A stretch of 64,000 bases of DNA from Alteromonas naphthalenivorans (GCF_000213655.1 NC_015554.1:4908149-4972148), one strand, 5' to 3'. Numbered from the stretch's first letter, positions 45,500-59,288 are shown. The notes: a model not told the origin generated them from the letters alone. Numbers and translations: made by a program.

Positions 45500-45916
45500 T
45501 TACTTGCGTAACTTCTGAATAAGGCGAAGTTGTGCGATAGCTTCAGACAACTCTTGAGCTGCTTCTGCGTAATCAAAGTCTGCGCCTGGGTTGGCGATGT
45601 GCTCTTGTGCACGTCGTTTGGCTTCTTCTGCTGCTTGCTCATCTAGATCTTCTACACGAACCGCAGTATCAGCCAGTACGGTGACGTTACCAGGCTGTAC
45701 TTCTAGTACACCACCTGCAACGTAAATAACTTCTTCTTCACCGAACTGCTTAACCAAACGCACCATACCAGGTTTAATAGCAGAGATAAGTGGCGCGTGA
45801 CCTGGGTGTATACCTAGTTCACCTTCGCTACCTGTCACTTGAATCGTTTCAACAAGACCAGAAAAAATTTCTTTTTCTGCGCTTACTACGTCCAAATGTA
45901 CTGTCATTGCTGCCAT
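45500..45916 (-). CDS. atpC: ATP synthase F1 epsilon subunit
   Basis: A 138-residue epsilon subunit of the F1 central stalk. N-terminal beta-sandwich with [14 protein letters not shown], middle [12 protein letters not shown], and a C-terminal helical pair (A-E-E-A-K-R-R-A). It regulates ATPase activity and couples rotor to F1. Start 45916 is preceded by AGGAGG. Last gene of atpIBEFHAGDC. Confidence 0.97.
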   Translation of the reverse strand: MAAMTVHLDVVSAEKEIFSGLVETIQVTGSEGELGIHPGHAPLISAIKPGMVRLVKQFGEEEVIYVAGGVLEVQPGNVTVLADTAVRVEDLDEQAAEEAKRRAQEHIANPGADFDYAEAAQELSEAIAQLRLIQKLRK

Positions 45917-45974
45917 AGAACCTCCTGATTAGGTACGTTAGCACATTAATAGGCTGACAGGGTCAGCCACATAA

Positions 45975-47372
<1,398 letters not shown>

Positions 47373-47393
47373 TTATCTTTTAGAAACCTTTGC

Positions 47394-48254
47394 CTACACC
47401 GCTGCGGCACCGCTCACAATCTCACTAATTTCTTGTGTGATTGCAGCTTGACGCGCTTTGTTATATATCAGTTGCAACTCATCAATTAAGTCGCCAGCGT
47501 TGTCGGTTGCTGCCTTCATGGCAACCATTCGCGCAGCTTGTTCTGACGCCGCGTTTTCTACAACACCCTGATACACCTGAGACTCAATGTAACGTACCAT
47601 CAATGCTTCCAAAATTTCTTTTGGATCTGGTTCGTAAATGTAGTCCCAACGATGCTTATATTCTTCGTCTTCAGACTTTGGCAAAGGCAATAACTGATTG
47701 ATCACAGGGCTCTGTGTCATGGTGTTTACGAAGTCATTAAATACCAAGAAAACTCGGTCTAATTTGCCTTCGTCGTAAGCTTTAAGCATTACACGTACAA
47801 CACCTACTACATCGCTCGCAGACGGCTTATCACCCAATCCAGATTCAGCGGCAAGCAAAGTGCCACCAAAACGGTTGAAGAAAGAGCACGCTTTTGAACC
47901 TAATGCAGCGAAGTCCACTTCTACACCTTGGTCACGCCATTTTTTGACGTCCTGAGTGACAAGCTTAAATTCATTACTGTTTAAGCCACCACACAAGCCT
48001 CGGTCAGTGGAAATCACAATGTAGCCGACGCGCTTAACTTCACGCTCTTCCAAATAAGGATGGCGGAACTCAAGGTTACCGTTAGCAATGTGACCAATCA
48101 CTTTTAGCATGTTTTGCGCATATGGACGGCCAGAGGCCATACGTTCTTGCGCCCGTTTCATTTTGGACGCAGCAACCATTTCCATTGCACTGGTAATCTT
48201 TTGAGTATTTTTGATACTCCCAATCTTACCTTTTATTTCTTTACCGCTGGCCAT
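47394..48254 (-). CDS. atpG: ATP synthase F1 gamma subunit
   Basis: A 286-residue rotor-shaft subunit: long N-terminal helix starting [18 protein letters not shown], the [11 protein letters not shown] motif near 80-90, and the matching C-terminal helix with A-A-T-D-N-A. Length normal. Confidence 0.97.
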   Translation of the reverse strand: MASGKEIKGKIGSIKNTQKITSAMEMVAASKMKRAQERMASGRPYAQNMLKVIGHIANGNLEFRHPYLEEREVKRVGYIVISTDRGLCGGLNSNEFKLVTQDVKKWRDQGVEVDFAALGSKACSFFNRFGGTLLAAESGLGDKPSASDVVGVVRVMLKAYDEGKLDRVFLVFNDFVNTMTQSPVINQLLPLPKSEDEEYKHRWDYIYEPDPKEILEALMVRYIESQVYQGVVENAASEQAARMVAMKAATDNAGDLIDELQLIYNKARQAAITQEISEIVSGAAAV

Positions 48255-48316
48255 GACTATTTCTCCGATTACTCAACGTGAAGCCGATGGTGTTTACACA
48301 TCATCGGCTGCATTGA

Positions 48317-49858
48317 TTACCAAGTTTGTGTCGCTTTAAATTGTGTTAAAGCGTCAGCTAACTTAGCGGCGATTTCGTCGTTGAAGTTACCAGTTTCGTT
48401 GATAGTCTTCATAAGGTCAGCGTTTTCGCTGTTCATGTAAGAATGAAGAGCAGCTTCAAAATCTAGGATTTTGTTAAGCTCAACGTCCTTAAGGAAACCT
48501 TTTTCAACCGCGAACAATGATACGCCCATATCTGCGATAGATAGTGGTGCATATTGTTTCTGTTTCATTAGCTCTGTTACGCGCTCACCGTGCTCAAGTT
48601 GCTCACGGGTTGCATCATCAAGGTCAGATGCGAACTGCGAGAATGCCGCCAATTCACGATACTGAGCAAGTGCAAGACGAATACCACCGCCCAACTTCTT
48701 GATAATTTTAGTTTGCGCAGCACCACCAACACGAGATACCGATACACCAGCGTTAACCGCTGGACGGATACCTGCGTTAAACAAGTCAGTTTCTAGGAAG
48801 ATCTGACCATCTGTAATCGAGATTACGTTGGTAGGTACGAAAGCAGATACGTCACCAGCTTGCGTTTCGATAATTGGAAGCGCAGTTAATGAACCGGTTT
48901 TGCCTTTCACTTCACCGTTTGTATAACGCTCAACGTATTGTTCGTTTACACGAGCAGCACGTTCTAGCAAACGAGAGTGAAGATAGAAAACGTCACCAGG
49001 GTATGCTTCACGACCAGGAGGACGCTTAAGTAGCAATGAAATTTGACGGTAAGCAACAGCTTGCTTAGACAAATCATCATATACGATTAGCGCATCTTCA
49101 CCGCGGTCACGGAAGTATTCACCCATAGTACAACCAGAGTATGGTGCAAGGTATTGCAATGCAGCAGACTCAGACGCAGAAGCAGCAACGATAATGGTGT
49201 GACCCAATGCGTCGTGCTCTTCAAGCTTACGTACCACGTTAGCGATAGTAGAAGCTTTCTGACCAACCGCTACGTACACACACTTAATGCCTGTACCTTT
49301 TTGGTTGATGATAGCGTCGATTGCCATTGCGGTTTTACCACACTGACGGTCGCCGATGATAAGTTCACGCTGACCACGACCCACTGGGATCATGGCATCA
49401 ACTGACTTATAACCAGTTTGGATTGGCTGATCTACTGATTGACGCTCGATTACACCAGGTGCAATCTTTTCTACTGGCTCAAAGCCAGCTGCATCAATGG
49501 CGCCTTTACCGTCGATAGGCTCACCAAGTGTGTTTACAACACGACCTAGTAGGGCATTACCAACAGGTACTTCAAGAATACGGCCTGTAGATTGTACTTT
49601 TACGCCTTCCTGTAAGTCCGCATATGGACCCATTACAACCGCACCTACAGAGTCTCGCTCAAGGTTTAGTGCAATAGCGTAGCGGCTTCCAGGAAGCTCA
49701 ATCATTTCACCTTGCATTACATCGGCAAGGCCATGAATGCGGATAATACCGTCAGTTACTGCGACGATAGTACCTTCATTGCGTGCTTCACTGCTTACAT
49801 TGAACTGTTCAATTCTTTTCTTGATCAGTTCAGCAATTTCAGTGGAATTAAGTTGCAT
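48317..49858 (-). CDS. atpA: ATP synthase F1 alpha subunit
   Basis: A 513-residue non-catalytic nucleotide-binding subunit. Walker A G-D-R-Q-C-G-K-T is near 169-176, as is usual for alpha, and the [10 protein letters not shown] signature with the arginine finger is near 370. Length identical to E. coli. Starts shortly after atpH in the operon. Confidence 0.98.
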   Translation of the reverse strand: MQLNSTEIAELIKKRIEQFNVSSEARNEGTIVAVTDGIIRIHGLADVMQGEMIELPGSRYAIALNLERDSVGAVVMGPYADLQEGVKVQSTGRILEVPVGNALLGRVVNTLGEPIDGKGAIDAAGFEPVEKIAPGVIERQSVDQPIQTGYKSVDAMIPVGRGQRELIIGDRQCGKTAMAIDAIINQKGTGIKCVYVAVGQKASTIANVVRKLEEHDALGHTIIVAASASESAALQYLAPYSGCTMGEYFRDRGEDALIVYDDLSKQAVAYRQISLLLKRPPGREAYPGDVFYLHSRLLERAARVNEQYVERYTNGEVKGKTGSLTALPIIETQAGDVSAFVPTNVISITDGQIFLETDLFNAGIRPAVNAGVSVSRVGGAAQTKIIKKLGGGIRLALAQYRELAAFSQFASDLDDATREQLEHGERVTELMKQKQYAPLSIADMGVSLFAVEKGFLKDVELNKILDFEAALHSYMNSENADLMKTINETGNFNDEIAAKLADALTQFKATQTW

Positions 49859-49871
49859 GCTCTTATCCCCG

Positions 49872-50405
49872 TTATGCTTGCAACGCGTCTGCTAGACGGT
49901 TCAATTTCGATTTTACGGAACCATCTATTACTGTATCGCCGGCTTTAATAACCATTCCAGCGATCAGGTCAGGATTCACGTTACAATTAAGCTTCACTTT
50001 ACGTGCCAAACGTTTTTCCAACGATGCAACCAAATCGGTTTTCTGTGCATCGTTCAGCGCAGAGGCTGAAGTTACGTCTACTTCAATTTCTTTGTCGTAA
50101 TCTGCTTTAAAGGCATCAAACACATTTGAAATTTCAGGCAACGCGGCTAAACGTTTATTTTCAGCCAGTACCTTTACAAGGTTCTGGCCATGATCATCGA
50201 GTTGCTCACCACAAACATTGATGAAAACGTCAGCTAGCGTATCTGCAGCTACTGCTCCAGATAACAACTGATGTATATCATCGTTTTGTGCTACTGCACC
50301 TGCAAAGGTCAGCATTTCTTGCCACTTCGCAATGGCATTCTTCTCGACGGCGAAATCGAAAGCTGCTTTAGCGTAAGGACGAGCAACGGTTGTCAATTCA
50401 GACAT
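49872..50405 (-). CDS. atpH: ATP synthase delta subunit
   Basis: A 177-residue delta subunit that fixes the peripheral stalk to the top of F1. N-terminal [12 protein letters not shown] and C-terminal [14 protein letters not shown] are the family signatures. Length as in E. coli. Confidence 0.97.
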   Translation of the reverse strand: MSELTTVARPYAKAAFDFAVEKNAIAKWQEMLTFAGAVAQNDDIHQLLSGAVAADTLADVFINVCGEQLDDHGQNLVKVLAENKRLAALPEISNVFDAFKADYDKEIEVDVTSASALNDAQKTDLVASLEKRLARKVKLNCNVNPDLIAGMVIKAGDTVIDGSVKSKLNRLADALQA

Positions 50406-50419
50406 GGCTCATCTCCCTC

Positions 50420-50890
50420 TTAAAGCTCAGCGACAAGTTTTTCAACAATGTCGTTTTGTGCGTTAGCATCAATTTCACGTTGTAAGATTTGCTGTGCGCC
50501 AGCTACTGCTAATGCAGACACTTGCTTGCGCAAATCTTCTTTGGCACGATTGCGTTCAGCTTCAATTTCGGTGTAGCCAGAAGCAATAATCTTCTCGCGT
50601 TCTGCATGGCCCTTCTGCGTTTCTTCGTCAACCAATTGGTTGGCGCGCTTTTTGGCTTGCTCGATAATTTCGGCTGCTTGCGCTTTCGCATCTTTCATTT
50701 GCTCAGTGGCTTTCGCTTGAGCAAGTTCTAAGTCTTTCTCTGCCCGTTCAGAAGCTTCAAGCCCATCGGCTATTTTCTTCTGACGTTCTTCAATCGCTGC
50801 CATCAGCGGTGGCCACACATATTTCATGCAGAACACCACGAACACAGCGAAGGCGATTAATTGACCAATAAAAGTGGCGTTAAAATTCAC
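50420..50890 (-). CDS. atpF: ATP synthase Fo b subunit
   Basis: A 156-residue peripheral-stalk subunit: one N-terminal membrane helix, F-C-M-K-Y-V-W-P-P, then a long charged coiled coil (about 35-140). GTG start at 50890 with GAGGAGG upstream. Forms a dimer linking a to delta. Confidence 0.97.
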   Translation of the reverse strand: MNFNATFIGQLIAFAVFVVFCMKYVWPPLMAAIEERQKKIADGLEASERAEKDLELAQAKATEQMKDAKAQAAEIIEQAKKRANQLVDEETQKGHAEREKIIASGYTEIEAERNRAKEDLRKQVSALAVAGAQQILQREIDANAQNDIVEKLVAEL

Positions 50891-50935
50891 AATCGCCCCT
50901 CCTCTAAAAGTTCGCTAAAAAAGTGTGTAGTAAAA

Positions 50936-51175
<240 letters not shown>

Positions 51176-51261
51176 TTAAATTTAAAGTTAATGTTAAAAG
51201 TAGAACTCGGTTATTAACCGCGCCGGTCAATCCAGGTATTACCAGCGCGGATCAATGCTTA

Positions 51262-52098
<837 letters not shown>

Positions 52099-52194
52099 TT
52101 AACCTAAGTTGTAAAGTGTAAAAATTGGTGACTGGTTCCAGTACATATTCGTAAGCAAGTATTCAGTAGTTATTTATTAATCGTTATTGTTTGA

Positions 52195-52599
52195 CTACTT
52201 CGTACCATAACGGAACATGGCCAGTGCGTGACTGGCGGTTGTAACGACATAAGCCACAAAAACTTCTAGCGGCGCGGCATTTAAGCCTGCAAATGTCACT
52301 ACAAATAAAATGATTGTCAGTGCCAGTTTCAATTTTGAACCTTGGCTAAAACTTTGGGCAACAAGTTCGTTTTTACTTGCACCAGCATATTTAAATGCAA
52401 ACCCCGAAAAAATCGCTGTTGGCAGTATGCTTATCACTGCGCCAGCGGCGGTTGAAATTGCAGAATGTTGACCTGCGATAATACCCGCCAAAAGGGTTAT
52501 TATTAGTGCCGTGACTAACTGAAACAGAATGCCTTTTTTGGCAATAAATACTCCATGTTCAGCTAACTTGTTTTTCACGTTGCCCTTCTGCTTGTTCAT
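52195..52599 (-). CDS. atpI: ATP synthase accessory protein I
   Basis: A 134-residue membrane protein with about four hydrophobic segments, first gene of the operon, in the position and size of AtpI, a factor helping c-ring assembly. Sequence in this family is poorly conserved, so position carries most of the weight. The 184 bases upstream to parB must hold the atp promoter; no clear -35/-10 pair was chosen. Confidence 0.85.
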   Translation of the reverse strand: MNKQKGNVKNKLAEHGVFIAKKGILFQLVTALIITLLAGIIAGQHSAISTAAGAVISILPTAIFSGFAFKYAGASKNELVAQSFSQGSKLKLALTIILFVVTFAGLNAAPLEVFVAYVVTTASHALAMFRYGTK

Positions 52600-52783
52600 G
52601 TCTAACGAAAAGCGTCAGAAGTATACTGTTTTACCGACATTTTTCAACAGTACATCGCATTTTGAAAGCTATTCTGAAGATATTCTAAGGCTATAACCGG
52701 AAAGGAGGCTGTCCACAGCCCAAGTTTAAGGAATGAATGACCTCGTTATTCATACTTACCATCTTTCAGAATATAAACATAAC

Positions 52784-53662
52784 CTACTGAATTTTAGTGA
52801 TTATTCCGTCTAATTGTTGTAAGTCGTCGAAGCTAATGACTAATTTACCTTTCCCTTTTGCGTTATGGTCTATTGTTACCGGTGCCCCTAAATTTTCTGA
52901 AAGTCGGGTCATAAGGTTTTGCACATCTGGATCAATTTGCTTCTCTTGCTTCGGTTTTTCTGGTTCAAGTAGCTTTTTGACCAGCTTTTCTGTATCACGA
53001 ACCGTTAAACCTTTACCCGAAACAACATTTGCCGCTTCTGATTGTTGCTCACCGTCAAGGGCGAGTAATGCGCGAGCATGACCCATTTCAATATCACCAT
53101 GCTCAACTAGCAACTTAACGTCATCATTAAGATTGTTAAGTCGAAGCAAGTTGGTCACGGTTGTACGAGATTTACCCACAGCTTCAGCAACTTCTTGGTG
53201 GGTTAAGGAGAATTCATTCATTAGACGGTCTAATGCTTGCGCCTCTTCCATCGCGTTTAAATCTTCACGCTGAATATTCTCAATTAGCGCGATGGCAACC
53301 GCGGCCTCATCAGGTACATCTTTAACAAGACAAGGAACTTCATCAAGTTGCGCAAGTTGCGATGCACGCCAGCGACGTTCACCCGCAATAATTTCGTACT
53401 TATTGTCGTCTACTTTGCGAACAACGATGGGTTGAATAATACCTTGGGCACGAATAGAGGAAGCAAGGTCTTCAAGGGCATCAGGTGACATGTCTTTGCG
53501 AGGCTGATATTTGCCAGGCACAAGAAATTCTATAGGTAATTTACTAAGTTCGCTTTGTGTAGCTTCTGTCGCCGCAGCATCTGTTTCTCTTTGCGACGTC
53601 GATTGACTGGTTGCTAATAGCGCATCCAAACCGCGACCTAGCCCTCTTTTTCTTGCTGACAT
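52784..53662 (-). CDS. parB: chromosome partitioning protein ParB
   Basis: A 292-residue ParB. N-terminal K-R-G-L-G-R-G-L-D-A-L-L, the CTP-binding G-E-R-R-W-R-A-S, the helix-turn-helix L-T-H-Q-E-V-A-E-A-V-G-K-S-R-T-T-V, and the C-terminal dimerisation domain are all present. It binds parS sites near oriC and, as a CTP-driven clamp, works with ParA in origin segregation. It follows parA by 49 bases. Confidence 0.96.
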   Translation of the reverse strand: MSARKRGLGRGLDALLATSQSTSQRETDAAATEATQSELSKLPIEFLVPGKYQPRKDMSPDALEDLASSIRAQGIIQPIVVRKVDDNKYEIIAGERRWRASQLAQLDEVPCLVKDVPDEAAVAIALIENIQREDLNAMEEAQALDRLMNEFSLTHQEVAEAVGKSRTTVTNLLRLNNLNDDVKLLVEHGDIEMGHARALLALDGEQQSEAANVVSGKGLTVRDTEKLVKKLLEPEKPKQEKQIDPDVQNLMTRLSENLGAPVTIDHNAKGKGKLVISFDDLQQLDGIITKIQ

Positions 53663-53711
53663 ATTTCCCTCAATGGCCTATTTGCTGATATGCATTACGC
53701 TTTATTATAAT

Positions 53712-54506
53712 TTAACTGGCTTTCGCCTGACTTGGCGCAGATTTATCACGACGACGAAGAATTTCACCCGCCAATGCTAAATATGCTTTAGCCCCTGTAG
53801 AAGACTTATCGTAGTACATCGCCGGTGTACCGAAACTTGGCGCTTCAGCTAGGCGCACGTTGCGCGGAATGACAGTACGATATACTTGCTCACCAAAGTG
53901 ACGTTTAAGCTGTTCGGAAACATCGTTGGCAAGGCGATTACGAGGGTCGTACATAGTACGCAATACCCCTTCAATCTTCAATTCAGGATTTACCACTGAT
54001 GCGAGTTTTTGAATGGTATCCATTAACGCCGTTAACCCTTCGAGTGCGTAATATTCACATTGCATCGGCACCATGACTGAATCAGCAGCAGCTAATGCAT
54101 TCACCGTAAGTTGGTTTAGTGAAGGAGGGCAGTCAATAAAGATAAAATCGTAATAATCGAGAACAGGTTTTAACGCATTTCTAAGGCGCACTTCACGGGC
54201 AAACATTTCCATCAACTTAATTTCAGCTGCCGTCACGTCACCGTTCGCAGCCACTAAATCAAATTTACCCGCTGTATTTTTTACAATAACGTCGTTGATA
54301 GGTTGTTCTTCGATAAGCAATTCAAACGCGGTAGCGTGAACATCGTATTTGTCGACGCCGCTTCCCATGGTTGCGTTACCTTGTGGATCAAGATCAATCA
54401 GTAGCACTTTACGTTTTGTTGCAGCCATTGATGCTGCAACATTCACTGCAGTAGTGGTTTTACCCACACCACCTTTTTGATTCGCGATCGCGATTACCTT
54501 TGCCAC
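53712..54506 (-). CDS. parA: chromosome partitioning ATPase ParA
   Basis: A 264-residue ParA/Soj with the deviant Walker A K-G-G-V-G-K-T-T at 11-18, F-I-D-C-P-P-S-L and M-Q-C-E-Y-Y-A-L-E-G. No N-terminal DNA-binding domain, so chromosomal type. GTG start at 54506 with AGGA upstream; it begins 11 bases after rsmG, forming mnmG-rsmG-parA-parB. Confidence 0.97.
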   Translation of the reverse strand: MAKVIAIANQKGGVGKTTTAVNVAASMAATKRKVLLIDLDPQGNATMGSGVDKYDVHATAFELLIEEQPINDVIVKNTAGKFDLVAANGDVTAAEIKLMEMFAREVRLRNALKPVLDYYDFIFIDCPPSLNQLTVNALAAADSVMVPMQCEYYALEGLTALMDTIQKLASVVNPELKIEGVLRTMYDPRNRLANDVSEQLKRHFGEQVYRTVIPRNVRLAEAPSFGTPAMYYDKSSTGAKAYLALAGEILRRRDKSAPSQAKAS

Positions 54507-54517
54507 AATAAGTCCTG

Positions 54518-55162
54518 TTATGCCTTTTTAATCCAAACGAGGTGTCGTTCGCCCACCAGATTAGGAACAGTGAGACTCTCCGTTTTGATCACCTGATAGT
54601 GATCACTCACTTCTTTCAATTCGTCTTCTGGAAACTGCCCTTTAAGTGCAAGGAACTGCCCGTCTGAATTTACCAGATGTTGGCACCAGTGCAACATATC
54701 TTTTAACGAAGCGAACGCTCGGCTAAGTACTATATCATACGGTTGCGCTGGGGTATGTGCTTCAACACGACTTTGAACAGGCGTAACGTTAGATAATTTA
54801 AGGGTATGGACACATTGGGTCATAAAGCGAACACGCTTACCTAAACTATCTAGCAAGGTAAATGCTGTGTCAGGAAACGCTATCGCAAGGGGCATACCTG
54901 GCAAACCAGGGCCAGTGCCGACATCAATGATATGTTTGGCTTCATGTTTAGCTAAATATGGATATATCGCTAATGAGTCCAAAATATGTTTTACCATCAT
55001 TTGTTTCGGATCGCGCACCGATGTCAGGTTGTAGGCTTTGTTCCATTTATCAATCAATAATACAAAGCCCACTAGCTTCGCTTGCTGATCATCGCTTAAT
55101 TGAAGTGATTGTGCCGCAAGGCCCGAGGCCAGTATTTCGTGTAATTCTTGCTCTAAACTCAT
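54518..55162 (-). CDS. rsmG: 16S rRNA m7G527 methyltransferase
   Basis: A 214-residue RsmG (GidB) that methylates G527 of 16S rRNA; its loss gives low-level streptomycin resistance in other bacteria. SAM motif I-D-V-G-T-G-P-G-L-P-G is near 80-90, and S-R-A-F-A-S near 135. Located between mnmG and parA as usual. Confidence 0.97.
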   Translation of the reverse strand: MSLEQELHEILASGLAAQSLQLSDDQQAKLVGFVLLIDKWNKAYNLTSVRDPKQMMVKHILDSLAIYPYLAKHEAKHIIDVGTGPGLPGMPLAIAFPDTAFTLLDSLGKRVRFMTQCVHTLKLSNVTPVQSRVEAHTPAQPYDIVLSRAFASLKDMLHWCQHLVNSDGQFLALKGQFPEDELKEVSDHYQVIKTESLTVPNLVGERHLVWIKKA

Positions 55163-55176
55163 AAATTGAAATCTGC

Positions 55177-57078
55177 TTAAGCGCTTAATTTATCGTGTTT
55201 TCTTAACATGCCGTGCTTTTTCAAATACACCAAAAGCAAGGAAATAGCGGCCGGTGTAATTCCAGAGATGCGCGACGCTTTACCTATGGTCTCAGGTCTC
55301 GCTTCTGTGAGTTTCGCTACCACTTCGTTTGATAAACCTGAGATTTTAGTAAAATCGAGATCAACCGGTAACAGTGAATTTTCGTGACGTTGTGTTTTGG
55401 CTATTTCGTCCATTTGACGGGCAATATAACCTGCGTACTTAATTTGGATCTCAACTTGTTCTGCCGCAATGGGATCGGCTAAACCAGGCCCAATACTTTC
55501 AATATCCATCAATTGACGATAGGTCATTTCAGGTCGACGTATCAGTTCTTCTAGCGAATGCTCTTTGCTTACTGGCGTTTTAAGCAGGGTGTTAAGTGCT
55601 GGCGTAGCACCATGATCTTTATGTACCCATTGACCACGCAAGCGTTGCAACTCACCTTCAACCGCTTCCATTTTAGTATTGAACGCCGCCCAACGTGCGT
55701 CGTCTACCAAGCCTATCTCACGACCTAACGCGGTTAAGCGACTATCGGCGTTGTCTTCACGAAGGAGTAATCGATACTCTGCACGGCTGGTAAACATACG
55801 ATAGGGTTCTTTCGTTCCCATAGTAGCCAGATCGTCAATCAATACACCCATGTAGGCTTGATCGCGACGTAAAATAAGCGGATCTTTTTCTTGTGCTTGC
55901 AGCGATGCATTAGCACCAGCAATAAGGCCTTGCGCACCGGCTTCTTCGTACCCGGTTGTGCCATTAATTTGGCCAGCAAAAAACAAACCTTTGATAAATT
56001 TATTTTCTAAAGTTTGTTTCAAATCTCTAGGATCAAAGAAATCATATTCAATCGCATAGCCTGGACGAACAATATGCGCGTTCTCAAAACCTTTGATTGA
56101 GCGCACAAGATTCATTTGAATATCGAAAGGCAAGCTTGTTGAAATACCATTTGGGTAAACCTCAATGCTATTTAACCCTTCTGGCTCTACAAAAATTTGA
56201 TGCGAATCTTTGTCTGCAAAACGGGTGATCTTATCTTCAATGCTTGGGCAGTAACGAGGGCCAATACCTTCAATTACGCCAGTGAACATAGGAGAACGAT
56301 CAAGTCCGCCTCGAATAATATCGTGTGTCTTTTCGTTAGTGTGCGTGATGTAACACGGGATCTGTTGTGGATGCATTTCACGGTTGCCCATGAATGAAAA
56401 TACCGGCGTTGGATTATCACCAGGTTGTGCCTGCATCACACTAAAATCTAACGAACGGGCATCTAATCGTGCAGGTGTACCGGTTTTTAAGCGGTCTACA
56501 CGAAACGGTAAGGCACGTAAACGATCTGCGAGGGCTATCGAAGGGGGATCGCCTGCGCGTCCACCACGATAGTTCTCAAGGCCTATGTGAATCGTGCCGC
56601 CTAAGAAGGTTCCTACTGTGAGTACCACGGTTTTGGCTTTAAATTTTAGCCCCATTTGGGTAACCACACCAGTCACCTGATCGTTTTCAACAACAAGATC
56701 GTCAACGCTTTGTTGAAACAACGTGAGGTTTTCTTGGCTTTCTACGATTTTACGAATGGCTTGGCGGTAAAGGGTTCTGTCAGCTTGAGCACGCGTTGCT
56801 CGTACCGCTGGTCCTTTGCTTGAATTCAAAGTTCTAAACTGAATACCACCTTGATCGGCAGCCAAACCCATTGCACCACCAAGTGCGTCAATTTCTTTTA
56901 CCAAATGACCTTTGCCGATCCCACCGATCGCTGGGTTACAAGACATCTGTCCAATGGTTTCAATGTTATGAGTTAACAGTAAGGTGTTTGATCCCATGCG
57001 AGCAGCAGCTAGCGCAGCCTCTGTTCCAGCATGACCACCACCGACTACGATGACATCAAATGCTTGGGTGTAATACAT
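55177..57078 (-). CDS. mnmG: tRNA uridine 5-carboxymethylaminomethyl modification enzyme MnmG
   Basis: A 633-residue FAD protein that with MnmE installs cmnm5 at wobble uridine 34. FAD motif G-G-G-H-A-G-T-E-A at the N-terminus, and the conserved [12 protein letters not shown] and G-T-F-L-G-G. Start at ATG 57078 (M-Y-Y-T-Q-A) with GAGG seven bases upstream; the in-frame GTG at 57090 is itself part of that ribosome binding site. It is the first gene left of oriC. Confidence 0.97.
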   Translation of the reverse strand: MYYTQAFDVIVVGGGHAGTEAALAAARMGSNTLLLTHNIETIGQMSCNPAIGGIGKGHLVKEIDALGGAMGLAADQGGIQFRTLNSSKGPAVRATRAQADRTLYRQAIRKIVESQENLTLFQQSVDDLVVENDQVTGVVTQMGLKFKAKTVVLTVGTFLGGTIHIGLENYRGGRAGDPPSIALADRLRALPFRVDRLKTGTPARLDARSLDFSVMQAQPGDNPTPVFSFMGNREMHPQQIPCYITHTNEKTHDIIRGGLDRSPMFTGVIEGIGPRYCPSIEDKITRFADKDSHQIFVEPEGLNSIEVYPNGISTSLPFDIQMNLVRSIKGFENAHIVRPGYAIEYDFFDPRDLKQTLENKFIKGLFFAGQINGTTGYEEAGAQGLIAGANASLQAQEKDPLILRRDQAYMGVLIDDLATMGTKEPYRMFTSRAEYRLLLREDNADSRLTALGREIGLVDDARWAAFNTKMEAVEGELQRLRGQWVHKDHGATPALNTLLKTPVSKEHSLEELIRRPEMTYRQLMDIESIGPGLADPIAAEQVEIQIKYAGYIARQMDEIAKTQRHENSLLPVDLDFTKISGLSNEVVAKLTEARPETIGKASRISGITPAAISLLLVYLKKHGMLRKHDKLSA

Positions 57079-57199
57079 ATCGAACCTCACTATTAACGTA
57101 AATGGAGTAACTTTTTTCTTTTCTGTACAAGTCGAAAAAAGGGCGCGTATTTTAGCTGACTTATTGCATAAAGAAAACGGTTAAATTTTCTTCAATGCT

Positions 57200-57770
57200 G
57201 TTGCTCATTTCTTTTCGACCTGGCTCTATTGATCTTAAGATCTTATATAGATCTGTTTATTTTTATTATTATTAGGATCAGCAAGATCTGTTAGTAACCC
57301 TTTAAAGCAGTTTCAGATCATGAAGTTACACGATCTAAAAGGTTGTGTAATACAGATCGATAACCCCCTCATAATCTTGTGTATAAACCCCTTAGTTATC
57401 CACATGGGCAATTGTGAATAAAGTTACTCATTCTTCAGTAAGAGCTTATACACAGTGGTTTGTAGGATCCTATCCACAGCACTGATCAAGATGTGATCGC
57501 ATTGGGGATAAAATGTTGGTTAATACTACTGTTAGATCGTTAACTAAGCATAGAATATGGCTTTCAGAGCGATCTAACTGTGGATGAGATCTTTCCACAA
57601 TTTTTGAGTGGATCATATGATCACTGATTATCTTTTATTTTGTGATCAGGAAAATAATTGAAAATTTATGGAGGAAACAGAAAAAATGAGTGCCACAAGG
57701 GAGTAATGATCATTATTAATGACACCCTTTTAGAGAATTACGAGGGGGATTTTAATGATCTTTTAACGCT
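57200..57770. other. oriC: chromosomal replication origin oriC
   Basis: Non-coding region of 712 bases between mnmG and the dnaC-like gene. About 19 GATC sites lie in ~530 bases (57231-57760). DnaA boxes: TTATCCACA 57396-57404 (perfect), TTATACACA 57446-57454, CTATCCACA 57470-57478, and on the minus strand at 57378-57386, 57413-57421 and 57579-57587 (imperfect). An AT-rich unwinding region with GATCTGTTTATTT-type 13-mers lies at about 57231-57300, as in E. coli. The order mnmG-oriC and nearby mioC is that of gammaproteobacterial origins. No dnaA or dnaN gene is inside the window. Confidence 0.95.
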
Positions 57771-57790
57771 TACTGCCTGTGGCTTTTGGT

Positions 57791-58612
57791 TTAGCGTACC
57801 TGATTAGGTTGATATCTTGGTGTGATATTCTGTGCTTCGGCTTCATCTTGGGTTAAGCCTTCACGTCTACTTGGCCCTTGAAAGCGTACTTTGTAAGTAT
57901 CGTATTCTTTGACTGACTCAAAGCAATAGCGCCCCATAGCGTGCTCTAGCTCGCCTAAACTGTGGTTAGTGATCAAGATACAGTTCTTTTTATTAACCAA
58001 TCGTTGGCGTAATAAGTTACCTAACCAGCTTTGGGTATTCTTTTTAAGTACAGTTTCATTCACACACACTTCATCAAGAATGAGCAAATCGACTTCAAGT
58101 AGTTCCTGGTTTGCTTCTCTAAATTTCTGGCCTATGTTGTCTGTGGCACTAAAATCGTAAGAGGAATAACGCATTTCCAATAGGGTTGAAAGTTGCCTAT
58201 ACAATACGGAGATCTCATATTGTTCTATGAGTTGATGGGCGATCGCACCTGCAATATGAGACTTACCTCGGCCATAATCGCCGTAGAATAACATCATATG
58301 TGAGCCGCTTTGGCGCCACGCTGGATCATCGTGAGCGGCAATGAACGATTGAGCAATAGATACTGCTTCAATAACATCGTCACTGTCTTCAATTAAATTT
58401 GCGAATGTCCATTTTGGATTTAGATCAGAACGCCCATGAATGGCTTCTACGCGCGCTTTTTTAGAGCGCTGTTGTAGTTGACCAATCTCTTGGTTTGCTT
58501 GGTTCTCATATTGCTTTCTAAGCGTTGCGTAATCGATATATTCATCATTAGGCTCTGAAGGCTTGTTAAGTGCCTTTGCAAGATTTGCAATTTTATCTGT
58601 AATTCGATCCAT
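57791..58612 (-). CDS. dnaC: DnaC-like replicative helicase loader
   Basis: A 273-residue AAA ATPase: Walker A G-D-Y-G-R-G-K-S-H near 130-138 and Walker B L-L-I-L-D-E-V near 195. The N-terminal ~65 residues are the probable DnaB-binding part. Start at ATG 58612 (M-D-R-I-T-D-K) rather than upstream in the preceding gene; it begins four bases after that gene's end, so the two are coupled. Loaders of this type put DnaB on DNA at the origin. Placed next to oriC here. Divergent from E. coli DnaC, so the symbol is by role. Confidence 0.82.
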   Translation of the reverse strand: MDRITDKIANLAKALNKPSEPNDEYIDYATLRKQYENQANQEIGQLQQRSKKARVEAIHGRSDLNPKWTFANLIEDSDDVIEAVSIAQSFIAAHDDPAWRQSGSHMMLFYGDYGRGKSHIAGAIAHQLIEQYEISVLYRQLSTLLEMRYSSYDFSATDNIGQKFREANQELLEVDLLILDEVCVNETVLKKNTQSWLGNLLRQRLVNKKNCILITNHSLGELEHAMGRYCFESVKEYDTYKVRFQGPSRREGLTQDEAEAQNITPRYQPNQVR

Positions 58613-58616
58613 AGCA

Positions 58617-59288
58617 TCAATTCTTCTTTGTGGACGTGGCGTATTTTTCCACCAGCTTTCTTGCATTATCATCTGCTTCGATACCAGCTGCAACTTTCAC
58701 TTGCTGATTTCCTACTTTTCTTACAGGAGAATAACCTGCAGCAAGGCGCTTATGTTTAATATTATGAGCGAATTTTTGTGTCCACTGGAATTCACTAAGT
58801 ATCGTTCCAGGCCTACCAAGCCAGTATGAAATGAATTCGCCTACTTCATTATCATCATACTCAGTATCAATGATACCGAGAAGAGACGCCATTTCTAGGA
58901 ACAGGTCCTTGTTTGGTTTCCAAGCCGCTGATATAGCAAAGTGAGATTTATGCAGGGCATCAAAATTCGATTGTGCATTATTTATTAAGGGCAGAAGTAG
59001 GGCTTTGCCGTTAATAGAATGGTCTAAATCTAACGCTTCTGGAAAAACCACCAGCCCAACAAGTTCAAGCTGTTTCAACAGGCTATTGATTTGCCGGCCT
59101 CGTTGATAGGGGAGGTCTTTTTGTTCGCCGTTTAATAGCGACAGTAAGAACTTATAATCGATAGGCGCAGTTGCCGTTGAAGCCGTATTAGCTGTTGGGC
59201 GTAAGCCAAGCAAGTAAAGTACGCGGCAATCGTTAGATAAGGGCGATTGCAGTACCGCGAGTTCAGCTTGCGTTAGCGTTGTGCTCAT
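58617..59288 (-). CDS. DnaT-like primosomal protein
   Basis: A 223-residue protein. The C-terminal part has the DnaT-type pattern F-I-S-Y-W-L-G-R-P-G...W-T-Q-K-F-A-H-N-I-K (about 150-178), which binds single-stranded DNA in replication restart. The N-terminal half looks like a winged-helix domain (L-L-S-L-L-N-G...R-Q-I-N-S-L-L-K-Q-L-E). It is followed at once by the helicase-loader gene and overlaps the mioC stop by four bases, so mioC-dnaT-dnaC form a unit. Identification moderately sure. Confidence 0.7.
   Translation of the reverse strand: MSTTLTQAELAVLQSPLSNDCRVLYLLGLRPTANTASTATAPIDYKFLLSLLNGEQKDLPYQRGRQINSLLKQLELVGLVVFPEALDLDHSINGKALLLPLINNAQSNFDALHKSHFAISAAWKPNKDLFLEMASLLGIIDTEYDDNEVGEFISYWLGRPGTILSEFQWTQKFAHNIKHKRLAAGYSPVRKVGNQQVKVAAGIEADDNARKLVEKYATSTKKN

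Noticed and set aside
57669..57707. Short ATG frame MEETEKMSATRE beside oriC
   Set aside because: Only 12 codons, no context; likely part of the origin spacer.
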